A stretch of DNA of 64,000 bases from Hemerocallis citrina (Eukaryota; Streptophyta; Magnoliopsida; Asparagales; Asphodelaceae). The notes under the pieces are model-generated. The model had not been told where the DNA came from, did not search any database, and worked only from the letters and a program-made list of their open reading frames with translations. The DNA lies in contig JACEHZ010000375.1 in the NCBI GenBank assembly GCA_017893485.1, forward strand, positions 372,001 to 436,000. The letters are read 5' to 3'. Below, piece by piece: positions 45,390 through 56,379 of this stretch; position 1 is the stretch's first letter, and each line of letters begins with the position of its first letter. Made by a program: the position numbers and the translations under genes.

Positions 45390-47400
45390 AAATGCACAAA
45401 ACACAACGAAAAATAGCAATACTATGCAACTTGATCGAATTCACGTAACACAAGCCACCCCAACCTGTAGAAGCGAGTTTTGAGTGACGGTTTACGAGAT
45501 ACACCCGTTTACCGCTTTATTTGGTTTTTTTAAACCAAAAACGATATGCTGTCGTATCTCTCGAACCGTGCTTCGAAACTAACTTCTACAAGTTGGGGTG
45601 ACTTTTGCTAGGTGAGAACAACCAACTCACAAAGTTTCGTATTTTTTGGAGGTCGTTTGAAGGGTTTTCTAGTCTAACCGTAGTAAAAAAGTTCTAACTT
45701 ATTTACTTATAGTTCGATAAAAGTGAGAAAACCGCATAAAAGACATCCAAAATTTATAAAACTTTGCAACTTGATTGAAATCACGTAACACAAGCCAGCC
45801 CAACTTGTAGAAGTGAGTTTCGAGTCACGGTTCGAGAGATACGGCTGTGTGTCGCTTTACAAAGGTTTTTTTCAACTAAAAGCGATACACGCCCGTATCT
45901 CTCCAACCGTGAGTCAAAACTCACTTCTACAAGTTGGGGAGGCTTGTGCTGCATGAAACCATCCTACTCGCAAATTTTCGTATTTTTTGGAGGTCGTTTG
46001 AAGGGTTTTCTAGTCTAACCGCATTGAGAAAGTTCTAACTCATTTACTTATAGTTCGATGAATGTGAGAAAACCACACAAACAGCATTCAAAATTTATAA
46101 AACTTTGCAACTTGGTCGAATTCACGTAACACAAGCCACCCAACTTGTAGAAGCGAGTTTCGAGTCACGGTTTGCGAGGTACGGCTGTGTACCACTTTAT
46201 TTGATTTTTTTTACCAAAAGTGATACGCGGCCGTATCTCTCGAACCGTGAGTTGAAACTCACTTTTGCAAGTTGGGTTGGCTTCTGATAGGTAAGACCAA
46301 CTAACTTGCAAAGTTTCGTATTTTTTGGAGGTCATTTGAAGGGTTTTCTAGTCTAACCGCAGTGAAAAAGTTCTAACTCATTTACTTATAGTTCGATGAA
46401 CGTGAGAAAACTGCACAAACGGCATCCATAATTTATAAAACTTTGCAACTTGGTCGAATTCACGTAACACAAGCTTCCTAAACTTGTAGAAGCGAGTTTC
46501 GAGTCACGGTTTGCGAGATACGACCGTGTACCACTTTATTTGGTTTTTTTACCCAAAACCAATACATGGCCGTATCTCTCGAACCGTGAGTCGAAACTCA
46601 CTTCTGCTAGTTGGGTTAGCTTCTGATAGGTGACACCAACCAATTGACAAAGTTTTGTAATTTTTGGAGGTCGTTTGAAGGGTTTTCTAGTCTAACCGCA
46701 GTGAAAAAGTTCTAACTCATTTACTTATAGTTCGATGAACGCGAGAAAACCGTACAAACGGCATCCAAAATTTATACAACTTTGCAACTTGGCCGAATTC
46801 ATGTAACACAAGCCACCCCAACTTGTAGAAGCGAGTTTCGAGTCACGGTTTGCGAGATACGGCCGTATACTACTTTATTTGGTTTTTTTTACCAAAAGCG
46901 ATACGCAGCCGTATCTCTCGAACCGTGAGTCGAAACTCACTTCTGCAAGTTGGGGTTGCTTGTGATAGCTAAAACCAACCTACTCACAAAGTTTCATATT
47001 TTTTAGAAGTTGTTTAAAGGGTTTTCTAGTCTAACTGCATTGCAAAAGTTCTAAGTAGTTCACTTCTTGTGCGATGAACATAACAAAACTCCACAAACGG
47101 CATCCAAAATTTATAAAACTTTGCAACCTGGTAAAATTCACGTAGCACATGCCACTCAAACTTGTAGAAGCGAATTTCGACTCACGGTTTGCAAGATACG
47201 GCCATGTACCGCTTTAGTTGTTTTTTTCAACTAAAAGTGATACGCGGCCGTATCTTTCGAAACCGTAAGTCGAAACTCACTTCTATGAGTTATGGTGGCT
47301 TGTACTACGTGAGACCAACCTACTCGCAAAGTTTCGTATTTTTTGAAGGTCGTTTGCAGGGTTTTCAAGTATAACCACACTAAAAAAATTCTTAAAAAAC
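45390..47400 (-). repeat. right subterminal array, six 340-bp units, inverted to the left array
   Basis: The inverted phrase ggtcgtttgaagggttttct begins near 45650, 45993, 46330, 46667, 47007 and 47347. Each unit keeps the hairpin made of gagatacggc and gccgtatctctcgaaccgtg. Confidence 0.92.
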
Positions 47401-47459
47401 CTGTATATATCGAACGTGAAAAAACAACACAAACAAAACTAAATTACTAAGACAAAACA

Positions 47460-47700
47460 TTCTACATCTGCAAATTTTTTAAGTCTTTGGGCACTTGAAT
47501 ATATTATTTCTAAATGTAGACTTTTTTGGGCACTTGAATATATTAAAAGTCTTTCCAATTCTAGTTCTACAAATTACTAAGACAAACAAAATTTTTGGGC
47601 ACTTGAATATATTAGAAGTCTTCATAATTCTACATCTACAAATTACTAAGGCAAAGAATTTTTTGGCCACTTTCTAAATAATTTAGTATGGACAAATTGA
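47460..47700 (-). repeat. local tandem repeat in the right MULE arm
   Basis: About three copies of a roughly 70-bp unit containing tttgggcacttgaatatatt, then tctacatctacaaattactaa. The left arm has one copy's worth of related sequence, so the right arm expanded. Confidence 0.75.
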
Positions 47701-47789
47701 AAATAAACACAAATAAAATTACTAAGGTAAAGAATTAGTCAATATTTACAAAATAAGTCCGAATTTAGCCAATGAAGGTGTTCTGACCG

Positions 47790-48158
47790 AACTAGCTTTT
47801 CGATTTGCTTTTGAAGATGGGATGAGAGAGATGGGTTTCAATGTTTGGAGTAAATTGAGAGAGAGGAGGAGGAGCGGACGGAGGATGACAGATTTGTGTT
47901 TTGATCAAGGATTAGGGTTTTCTTTAGTTTGGGTTCGGTGAAGAAACAAGACAGAGAGTGGGGAGAGTCGGTTGAAGAAGATGATTTGTATACAGATCTA
48001 AAAAAAATTTAGAGTGCCTTAACCTGTTCTTGGGAACGACTGGTTAAGGCTAAATTTTATAAAAAAAATATTTGGGCCGATGGATCTTTTGATCCATCGG
48101 CCCAGATTAAAGTTCGCACGGGTCTGTGCACACAGACCTGTTTGCAACCAAAGAAGCC
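47790..48158 (-). repeat. right terminal inverted repeat of the MULE, outer part
   Basis: Inverted copy of 33391-33770, ending ttgcaaccaaagaagcc at 48158. Confidence 0.88.
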
Positions 48159-48171
48159 TTATATATATATA

Positions 48172-48607
48172 CTCATTGAAAACGGGTCTGTTTTCACAGA
48201 CCCGTGAAAACAACGTTTCTGGTCGTTGGATCAAGTACATCTTGATCCAACGGCCTTGATCGAGCCCGCCCATCACCCATCTCACTTAAGTGGCAGATGG
48301 GTAATTTGGGAATTTTGTCCCAAATAACTCTTCGCCTCATTCGCTCTAAATTTTCGAATGAACCTAGGGTTATAAAAAATTGAATGAACCTAGGCCGTTG
48401 ATTGGAACAACGGCCTTTTATAACCTAGGCCGTTGTTGGAAACAACGACCTAGGTTATAAAAGGTCGTTGTTCCAAACAACGGCCTAGGTTCATTCATTT
48501 TTTTATAACCTAGGCCGTTGTTTGACACAACGGCCTAGGTTCATACAATCAAAGCGAGTTTGTTTTCACGGGTCTGTGAAAAAAGACCCGTTTTCAATGG
48601 AGCATTG

Positions 48608-48609
<2 letters not shown>
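48172..48609. mobile_element. MITE 3, foldback element with AACCTAGGCCGTT palindromes
   Basis: The ends ctcattgaaaacgggtctgt (48172) and its inverse (to about 48605) share 'cacagacccgtgaaaac'. Internally 'aacctaggccgttgtt' and its complement alternate four or more times (48400-48540). It has TA repeats on both sides and no coding region. Confidence 0.88.

Positions 48610-48662
<53 letters not shown>
48610..48662. repeat. TA microsatellite
   Basis: About 26 TA units beside MITE 3. It yields poly-YI frames that are not genes. Confidence 0.97.
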
Positions 48663-48664
<2 letters not shown>

Positions 48665-49332
48665 CTTCTCTCTTTCGCCACCCTCCTACTGCCCTCCACC
48701 CGCCTCCCTTCTTCCACCTGTGCTCCTCCTTCCGACATCGTGACACTCGACTCCCCTCCTCCACCCGCCAGCTGCCTCCCCCCCTCCACCCGCCTCGCCA
48801 CCTCCCCTACTTCCTCTCAGCCAAATACAAATCCCTAATCATATCCACATTCAGATCCAGATCCCACACCATACCTAAATTCAAACCCACCTCCATATCC
48901 AAACCAACATTCAGATCCAAACAAAATTGAACCAAACCAAACTGAACCAAATCACACGGAACCAGACCATCCAGACCTACACTGAACCTAACCAAAACCA
49001 AATCATCCCACACCCAAATTTGTCCAAACTAGACCTAAATTAGTCCAAATCATACCCAAATATTATCCAACCAGTAACTAGCAAGATGCCTAGTGATTCG
49101 TGTTACTTCATGATGTGTGTCCGCGCTTTATCTCCTCCCTAGTCACCATAAAGACACAATAAAAAGCTGGAAAATGACATGAGCAACCATGAGAAGAAAA
49201 TTGTTGGTCTTAGGAACATGATCAAATTGCTTAGCTCTAAAAAGATCGAGGTTAAATCACAAGGATGAATTGCAAGTTGAGAAATTGAGAGATGTTCTTT
49301 TTCGAGTTTGTTTTGTACTCTCTTTGGTAAAG
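48663..49332. other. CT- then CA-rich spacer
   Basis: The part to 48830 is CT/CC-rich. 48840-49070 is rich in 'aaccaaa' and 'ccagatcc' words. Near 49160-49310 a broken coiled-coil reading (DELQVEKLRDV) resembles the ORF at 32201. No gene is supported. Confidence 0.5.
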
Positions 49333-49392
49333 TTTAAATTGTTGTAATTTGGTATCAGAGCCCTGTTTAGCATCTTGTACATCCATCTTCTT
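49333..49392 (+). repeat. 60-bp direct repeat with tRNA-Met-type primer motif (copy 1)
   Basis: tttaaattgttgtaatttgg followed by tatcagagccctg and ending catccatcttctt. It is identical to 50704-50763. TGGTATCAGAGC inside it is the Copia/pararetrovirus primer site word. Confidence 0.85.
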
Positions 49393-50016
49393 CATCTTGA
49401 AAGTCGTTACTATCTCTGCAAGTATTTGAATCTTTTAATGATAGCTTAAAATCTTTCTCGAGCATGTTCTATATCTCTTTTTACTTAGCTGTCTCTTAAT
49501 GATTGAGTAGCGATCTTCATTAACTATCTTGCACTTGAGTTATAACGCAGGGTGTAGGAAACGAACCAATGATGTGCTTCGTTTCTGTGAAGCGATAGTA
49601 TAAGCTTGTGGTTTATAGATTTAAGGTCTAACCCTGCCAAAATCCAAGGTTCGCCAGAAGGGCAAGAAGTGGTATTATGCTTAGCCGCATAAATTGAGGT
49701 CAAAATTAATAAGAGTGCAAGAAAGATTATGAAGATAGTATTCTACCACTAAGAGATAACTAAGTAATAAAAGAAATATAGAATATGTTCAAGAGTTACA
49801 AGCATGGATATACTACAGACACTTACAAGTGTCAACATGGTCTAAATACTGACCTTTATGAACATTATGTTCATATTCCCACACATGAGAATAGCTCTTC
49901 TAATGCTATTTTTAATTAAATGGTAGATCTCTTATAAGAAATTAAAATAGACATAAAAACCCTAAAGTCTACATATTTGCCAGTTAAAAAAAAATCACGC
50001 TGACAATAATGAAATT
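49393..50016 (+). other. leader-like DNA without a clear gene
   Basis: It follows a primer-site word and precedes a short ORF, the position of an element leader. I see no recognisable domain. Confidence 0.4.
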
Positions 50017-50346
50017 ATGTTGAATTGTTTATCCCAGAAAAAAATTAATATGGTCAAATATTCCTTTGAAGAAAAGAATAAAATAAATATCGAAATTGAT
50101 CATATTTATTATGATTTTTTTCTTCATTTACAAGAAAAGGAACTTCAAGGAGAAATAGATAGTATAGATGTTTATTCATACTATGAAAAACACTCTGCTG
50201 CAACTAATTACTTTAAATATAGAAGAATAGAAGAAAACTCCTCAGAAGGAGAAGAGTTTGAAAAACTCTCCGTGTATATATATATCGATGAAAATTTAGG
50301 AGAGAGTGACCGAACATCGACTGAGATTAGAAACTACAGTGTCTGA
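50017..50346 (+). CDS. hypothetical protein, probable element fragment
   Basis: 109 residues, acidic, with DHIYYDFFLHLQEKE and KHSAATNYFKYRRIEENSSE. I do not recognise the family. It lies downstream of a primer-site word and its end abuts a LINE RT relic, so it is more likely the remnant of a retroelement or pararetrovirus-like ORF than a host gene. An upstream reading with the same frame style (MVDLLEEIKIDIK, about 49920) suggests a longer original protein cut by stops. Confidence 0.35.
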   Translation: MLNCLSQKKINMVKYSFEEKNKINIEIDHIYYDFFLHLQEKELQGEIDSIDVYSYYEKHSAATNYFKYRRIEENSSEGEEFEKLSVYIYIDENLGESDRTSTEIRNYSV

Positions 50347-50703
50347 GATTCAGTTTGAATTTATGCCTGGAATGTCAACAATAGAAACAATTTATTTACT
50401 GAGAAGACTTGTAAAAAATATAGGGAGAAAAAGAAAAATCTACGTATGGTGTTTATAATCTAGAAAAGCTTATGATAAAGTCCCTAGAGATATAGTATGA
50501 TGGGCGTTAAATAATAAAAGAGTAACTATTCGATATATTGAGGTAATTAAGGATATGTATGAAGGGGCAACGACTACAACTAGAACAACCACACGAGAGA
50601 TGAGTGGTTTTTGTATTACAGTAGGTTTACACCAAGGATCGGCTTTAAGGCCTACCTCTTTGCTTCGGTTATGGATGAATTGACGCGAGAAATACAAGAA
50701 TGC
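50345..50703 (+). pseudogene. LINE (RTE-type) reverse transcriptase relic
   Basis: The frame reads SEIQFEFMPGMSTIETIYLL, then SRKAYDKVPRDIV, RVTIRYIEVIKDMYEGATT and FCITVGLHQGSALRP. These are consecutive conserved blocks of plant RTE-type LINE RT (normally FGFMPGRST, LEKAYDRVPR and GLHQGSALSPYLF). Two in-frame stops and a frameshift after GSALRP (continuing LFASVMDELTREIQEC) make it dead. Only about 120 residues remain and no endonuclease is present. Confidence 0.88.
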
Positions 50704-50763
50704 TTTAAATTGTTGTAATTTGGTATCAGAGCCCTGTTTAGCATCTTGTACATCCATCTTCTT
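50704..50763 (+). repeat. 60-bp direct repeat (copy 2)
   Basis: Exact copy of 49333-49392, joined directly to the end of the LINE relic and to the start of the CACTA-associated repeat. Confidence 0.85.
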
Positions 50764-51530
50764 TAAGGCCTACCCATTTCAGATACTGTTAAAGTAACCT
50801 GATTGCCATCTTAGGCATGTTTTTTCCCCCAAAAATGGGTACACTTCCAAACTAAGTATGCTGCTAGCATCCTCAGTTTCTTCTTTTGTTGTTAGTGAAG
50901 CTTATTTTCATGCATCTGATTGTGATCTTGGCATTTTTTTTGACCAAAACGGGTTCACTGTGAACTGAGGATGCTATAGGTACGTATGCCAAAATCCTCC
51001 GGATACGCACAACAATTGGGTTTTAGATTTAGTTGGGCTAAAGAAGTAGTAGAGCAACATATATGCTCAGATAATGGAAATTTTCATTTTCAGATACTGT
51101 TAGAGAAGCTGATTGCAATCTTTGGCATGATTTTTTAACACAAAATGGGTTCACTTCCAAACTAAGTATGCTGCTAGCATCCCCAGTTTCTTTTACTGTT
51201 AATGAAGCTTATCCCATGCATCTGATTGTCATTTTGGCATGTTTTTTTGACCAAAATGGGTTCACTGTGAACTAAGGATGCTATAGCTGTATGCCAAAAT
51301 CCTCCGGATATGTACAACAATTGGTTCACTCTGAAAAATATATGCTTACATACTGGACATTATCATTTTTCTTTTACTGTTAATGAAGCTGATTTCATGC
51401 ATCTGATTGGCATCTTGGCATGTTTTTTTACCAAAATCCTCCAAATCTGTACAAGATTTGGGCTGAACAAACCTCGTGCAGGTTTCTTTTGGCGCTACAA
51501 GCATCAATGATTTAGTTGGGATGAAGAAAT
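50764..51530 (+). repeat. upstream copies of the roughly 390-bp CACTA-associated repeat
   Basis: aagtatgctgctagcatcc occurs at 50854 and 51164, with the same flanking words (agatactgtta, aagctgatt, gttcactgtgaactgaggat, gcacaacaattggg) as the big array at 57540-61440. These copies are more diverged and shorter. The left terminus of the CACTA element is not visible. Confidence 0.85.
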
Positions 51531-51580
51531 ATTTTAGAAAAACTTATTAGTAGCCATATTAGTTTCTTTTGTTTAGTAGT

Positions 51581-51582
<2 letters not shown>

Positions 51583-51636
<54 letters not shown>
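51583..51636 (+). repeat. ATT microsatellite
   Basis: About 18 units of tta/att upstream of the CACTA transposase. Confidence 0.95.
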
Positions 51637-52115
51637 GAGATAAGTGATTATTAGTAGTCATGAACAGAATAGTTCATGAGTCATCAGATCTTCTTGTTAC
51701 CGTAGTTACAGCACGACGCGCTCATTATTCGGCCGATTCCTCTTCATCAGCAAAATATCCTTTACCATCATCATCTCCTTGAACGGAAAGCCAAATACAG
51801 GGGAGACTATAGTCGATTTTTTTTTATGCTCGAACACAGGGTGTGCGATAAAATACCACTAAGGTGGTTGTGATAATTTCCACAAAAGGTAGTTTAGGGT
51901 TATGTGAATAGAGTAGATTGTGTTAAGATGTAGTTTTTTTTGTACATTTTTTGGAACCACAATTTCTTTATTTTACAGTTAAAGATTATATCGTTTATTT
52001 ATTTGCAGCTAGAGATAGTTTTCAAATAGGTGAAATTTAATATACAAAATGCCTTTTACTGTTATTACTATTTAATATATCAAATTTTAATTTCAGATTG
52101 TGTGTTATTGATATA
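51637..52115 (+). other. 5' region of the CACTA transposase gene
   Basis: No coding frame. A splice acceptor-like ttttaatttcag at 52085-52096 suggests that the start codon at 52116 lies in the second exon, behind a leader intron. Confidence 0.45.
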
Positions 52116-55100
52116 ATGGATAGAAGTTGGATTAGTAAACCACGATTATCCAAGGAGTACCGTGATGGTATTAAAGATTTTATTATCTTTGCCAAACGAC
52201 ATTCCCGTGATCCCAACCTAATCCTTTGTCCATGCCTCCGGTGTACAAATTGTATGCTGAGGACATGTGACGTAGTATATACACACTTGGCTGTCAACGG
52301 TTTTCTTCAAGGGTACACAAGGTAGTTTTGTCATGGAGAGGATCATACGTCAGTTCCTGTTCGTCCGGTTGTATTAGAAAGTGAAGCTGAGCCCTTAGTG
52401 AACGAAGACTTAAGCGTTTCCGATGAGATGCATACTTTGTTACAAGATGCCATGGGGATTCATAATGTTCCTTTCCACACCAATAACCCAACAACCGAAG
52501 TTCACAATGAGTCAACAGAAATAAACCAGATTGGTGATGGGGTGGACGAGGAAATGTCTGGCCCCACCCCTGAAAATAATAAGCAGCAAGAATCCTTCGC
52601 TAAGTTACTTGAAGATGCTAGTATTCCGTTGTACCGCGATTGCACCAAATTTTCTAAGTTCTCATTCATTGTCAGACTATTTCAGATTAAATGTTTAAAC
52701 GGGTGGTCTGCTAAGTCCTTCACTATGCTACTTGAATTGTTGAATGAAGCATTTCCTAAAATCTGTATTCCAAACTCAGCCTATAAAATCAAAAAATTCC
52801 TAAGTTCTTTCGATTTAGGATATGAGAAGATAGCAGCATGTCCAAATGACTGTATGCTTTTCACGAGTGGTAAGGAAAGTCTGGAGAATTGTGAAGTGTG
52901 TGGTTCTTCGAAATGGAAAGAAAGACCAAATCAAGACGAGGGAGCCAGTGGATCTACTAAGCGAAGTAGGAAAAAGAAGCCTGTCAAAATACTGCGTTAC
53001 TTTCTTCTGATTCTTAGGCTACAAAGGTTGTTTATGTCTGCGAAAACTTCTTCTGATATGAAATGGCATGCTGAAGGTCGCACTAATGATGGGATTCTTA
53101 GACATCCTGCTGATTCTCAATCTTGGAAAAAATTTGATGAAAGATATCCTGATTTTGCGGAAGATCCTCGAAATGTGAGACTTGGACTAGCTAGTGATGG
53201 TTTCAACCCTTTCAGGCAAATGAGTAGTACATACAGCATATGGCCGGTTGTTTTGATACCATACAATTTGCCGCCTTGGAAATGCATGAAGCAATCCTCA
53301 TTTATTTTGTCCATGATAGTTCCTGGACCGAAAGGTCCTGGAAATGATATAGATGTGTACCTACAACCGTTAATAGATGAACTTCAGAAGTTGTGGGTGG
53401 GTGTTCCAACCTATGATGCTGTGGCTAAAGAAACATTTTCTCTTCGTGCCGTGTTGTCTTGGACAATCAATGATTTTTCAGCATATGCAAATTTATCTGG
53501 ATATAGTACTAAAGGACGTTATGCATGTCCATGTTGTGCTGACCAAACTAGTTCAAGGTGGTTGTACAATGGTAGAAAGTTTTGCTATATGGGTCACAGG
53601 AGATGGTTGCCTGACACACATATATTTCGGGCAGAGGCAGCGACATTTGATGGTACCGACGAGTGGGAACATGCTCCTGGGTCTTCTTCTGGTTCAGATA
53701 TTTTGAGGCGGGTAGATGGTCATCAATTCAAATATGGAAAAGAACCAGAAGTCAGGACAAAGGGCAAGAAAAGGGCAAGGCCGGAGCAAGGTGAGGTGAC
53801 CGATCTATATGGCGAAGATGAGGATCAAAACATGACGAGTTTAGGTGCATGGAAGAAGAAGAGTATTTTCTTCAAGTTGCCGTATTGGGAATTCAACTTA
53901 CTGCGACATAATTTAGATGTGATGCATATCGGAAAAAATATTGGTGAGAATTGTATAGGAACAGTTATGGGAGATGATCGGAAGACAAAGGACAATCTCA
54001 AGAGCCGACTTGATTTGAAGTCAGTGGGCATCCGACATGAGTTGCACCCAGAAGAATTGCCGAACAGAAAAGTACTCCTACCTCCTGCAATCTATTCAAT
54101 GTCAAAATCGGAGTTGGAATTGTTTTGCAAAGTACTACTTGAACTTAAAGTCCCTGATGGCTATTCTTCTAACATGGCAAGATGTGTCAACTTTAAAGAG
54201 AAGAGGCTTCAGGGTCTAAAGTCACACGACTACCACATCCTAATGCAGGATCTCCTTCCTGTGGCCCTAAGGTCTTCAATGTGTGAGCAAGTCACTACTG
54301 TCCTGAAAGATCTTTGTAGCATATATAAAGGTATTTGCTCAAGAATGCTTCGTGTTGAAGATCTGGACCAATTGGAGCAGCAGGCGGCATTGACACTTAG
54401 TAAAATGGAGATGATATTTCCTCCATCGTTCTTTACTATAATGATTCACTTGATAATCCACCTTGCTGGTGAAGCCAGAATCGGCAGTCTTGTTCACTAT
54501 CGGTGGATGTACCCCATTGAGAGGTAAAATAATTCATTCATCTTACGTAATTGAATTTTCAAAAGCTCATTTCTTTTAATCCCCTAATCCGCTCTAATTT
54601 ATTAATTGTACATGTTCAGGTACCTATACCGGCTAAAGGGTTATGTGAAAAATAGAGCATATCCTGAAGGGTCAATAGCCCAGGGATATCTATCAGAGGA
54701 GTGCTCACATTTTTTTCCAGGTATTTGCCTGGTGTGGAGACATCTTCTAGTAGACCACGTAGAAATCCAGACATTTCCAACCTTGATGGTGCTCAATATC
54801 TTTTTGATACCGCTAGCACTACTTTTGGTAAAGTTGATGCATTTGAGCTCGATAGCTTAGCGTGGGAACAGGCACATCGATATGTGCTAGACCATCATGC
54901 ATCAGTGGAACCATTTCGAAAGTAAGTTGCTTTTGAATTTAAATCGAATACAGTGAAAATCGCGGAATTCGATATTTTTGATACTTTTGTTATTCCTAAT
55001 TTCAATTGCTTGTTTTTTAGCGAATTTGTCAGGGACATCAAACGAAGGGCTAGACCAAGAAGACTACCACCACGTGAACAAAACAAGTTGATGAATGAAA

Positions 55101-55885
55101 AATTTCATAAGTGGTTTGAATCTCATGTAGGTGAATTACAGTTATGCAAGTTAATCTTTATTATATCTACATTTTCTATGGTGCTGATACGATTTGCGCA
55201 AAATTAATAGGTACATTCTTTGGGTCCTGAAGGTGCGTCATCTGAAATACAAGTACTTGCCAAAGGTCCCTATCAGATGGTCAAAAGATACGGAGGATAC
55301 ATATTCAATGGTTTTAGATTTCGTACTAAGGATCGTGAATGTAATTTGAAGTCTCAAAATAGTGGAATGGTAGTGACGTCTAAGACTAGAAGTTATGCTT
55401 CCAAATCGGACACGAGGCCTGTAGATGGAGATCTCGACTACTATGGAGTGCTCACGGATATCATTGAGTTGAATTATTTTGGCCATTTCCGTGTTGTCTT
55501 ATTTCGTAGGGATTGGGCTGAGTTTGATAGGAATTTTGCTAACAACAAGGACAAGCTTGGCTTCACAGTTGTAAACTTCTCAAAATTGATTTACATCGGT
55601 ACACACATTAGCCATGAGCCATTTGTGTTTCCATCCCAAGTGCAACAAGTGTTCTACATTGAAGATCCAACCCTGCCAAAATCGTATGTGGCTCTACCTA
55701 TGCAACCTAGAGATGTATTCCAACTGGGTGATACTTCAGACGATGAAGACGGTGAAGACATGAACAGTTACATTGCTTCTGAGTTTCCTGTGTTTGATGT
55801 AAACACAACCGATGTTGGAATTTGCGGGACTTGGCTCCGCAAGGATGGAGAAGAGGGCGATGTACTGGAAGATGTTGTATTGTAG
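52116..55885 (+). pseudogene. CACTA (En/Spm) TNP2-type transposase, near-intact
   Basis: Would catalyse excision and insertion of the CACTA element. Exons are 52116-54523, 54620-54921, 55021-55126 and 55211-55885, with GT..AG borders. In order: transposase-associated domain (MDRSWISKPRLSKEYRDGIK, LCPCLRCTNC), Transposase_21 (ACPNDCMLF, KWHAEGRTNDG, RNVRLGLASDGFNPF, GYSTKGRYACPCC, HNLDVMHIGKNIGENCIGT), DUF4218 (MEMIFPPSFFTIMIHLIIHL, YRLKGYVKNRAYPEGSIAQG) and DUF4216 (DLDYYGVLTDIIELNYFGHF, FYIEDP). The first ATG of the exon is at 52098, but MDRSW is the family start. Two lesions: TAG at 52323 where TRW is usual, and a one-base deficit in a T run near 54711. Everything else is open, so the copy is young or the lesions are partly sequencing errors. 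Confidence 0.93.
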
Positions 55886-56238
55886 TTTACATGATTTTCA
55901 ATTGGGTTTATTATATGTCTATACTTTTATGTCTTAAATCTTGTTGTAATATTATGTCTGTAATTTCGAATATGTTCATTGTGAATTTAATACACTGGTT
56001 TAATTATCTTTCTATTTTATACTGCTTGGTATTATTTACATTAAACTATGCTTAGTGTCATTTGAACCAAACTATCGTTGTAATTTAATCTGTTACAAAT
56101 CTCATTTTTTTAATTTTTTTACAATTATGTTGGTTTGTTAATCCTACTAAAGTACAAATTTTATGATAGTTATTATAAACATATTATTAATTAAATTTGC
56201 ATCTCTAAGGAAGTTATCGAATCCTTGACAGGTACAAC
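55886..56238 (+). other. spacer between the two CACTA genes
   Basis: AT-rich with no gene. An acceptor-like ccttgacag at 56223-56231 precedes the next start codon. Confidence 0.5.
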
Positions 56239-56379
56239 ATGCCGAGGCGTGGAAAGAGGGTAAATATAAATGATGGTAACGAGAGCCATGGGGATGAGCA
56301 GCCACTAAATAATAGTGGCAGTCAAACATATGAGAGTGAGGGTAGCACGCCGCCCACTGTCAAAAAACATCGGTAAGTC

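Larger units (their letters stand above)
33391..48158. mobile_element. 14.8-kb Mutator-like element with FAR1-type transposase and PMD gene
   Basis: The left terminus GGCTTCTTCGGTTGCAAAT at 33391 is matched by its inverted form at 48140-48158. The arms stay alignable for about 370 bp through 'acagaccc', 'gaactttaatctgggccg', 'ttcccaagaac' and a CT-rich stretch. They continue through a spacer into six 342-bp tandem units on each side in opposite orientation. The whole inverted region is therefore about 2.7 kb per side. Inside are a FAR1-type MULE transposase (36146-38469, plus), a palindrome and telomere-like region (38940-42560) and a PMD gene (45302-43054, minus). Both ends lie in TA/GA microsatellite, so no clear 9-11-bp duplication can be seen. 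Confidence 0.85.

Noticed and set aside
48522..48838. Open frames with YIYIYI runs
   Set aside because: They read through the (TA)26 microsatellite and CT-rich DNA.
49351..49362. TGGTATCAGAGC as proof of an integrated pararetrovirus
   Set aside because: The word is shared by Copia elements and pararetroviruses, and no movement, coat or polymerase frame next to it decides between them.
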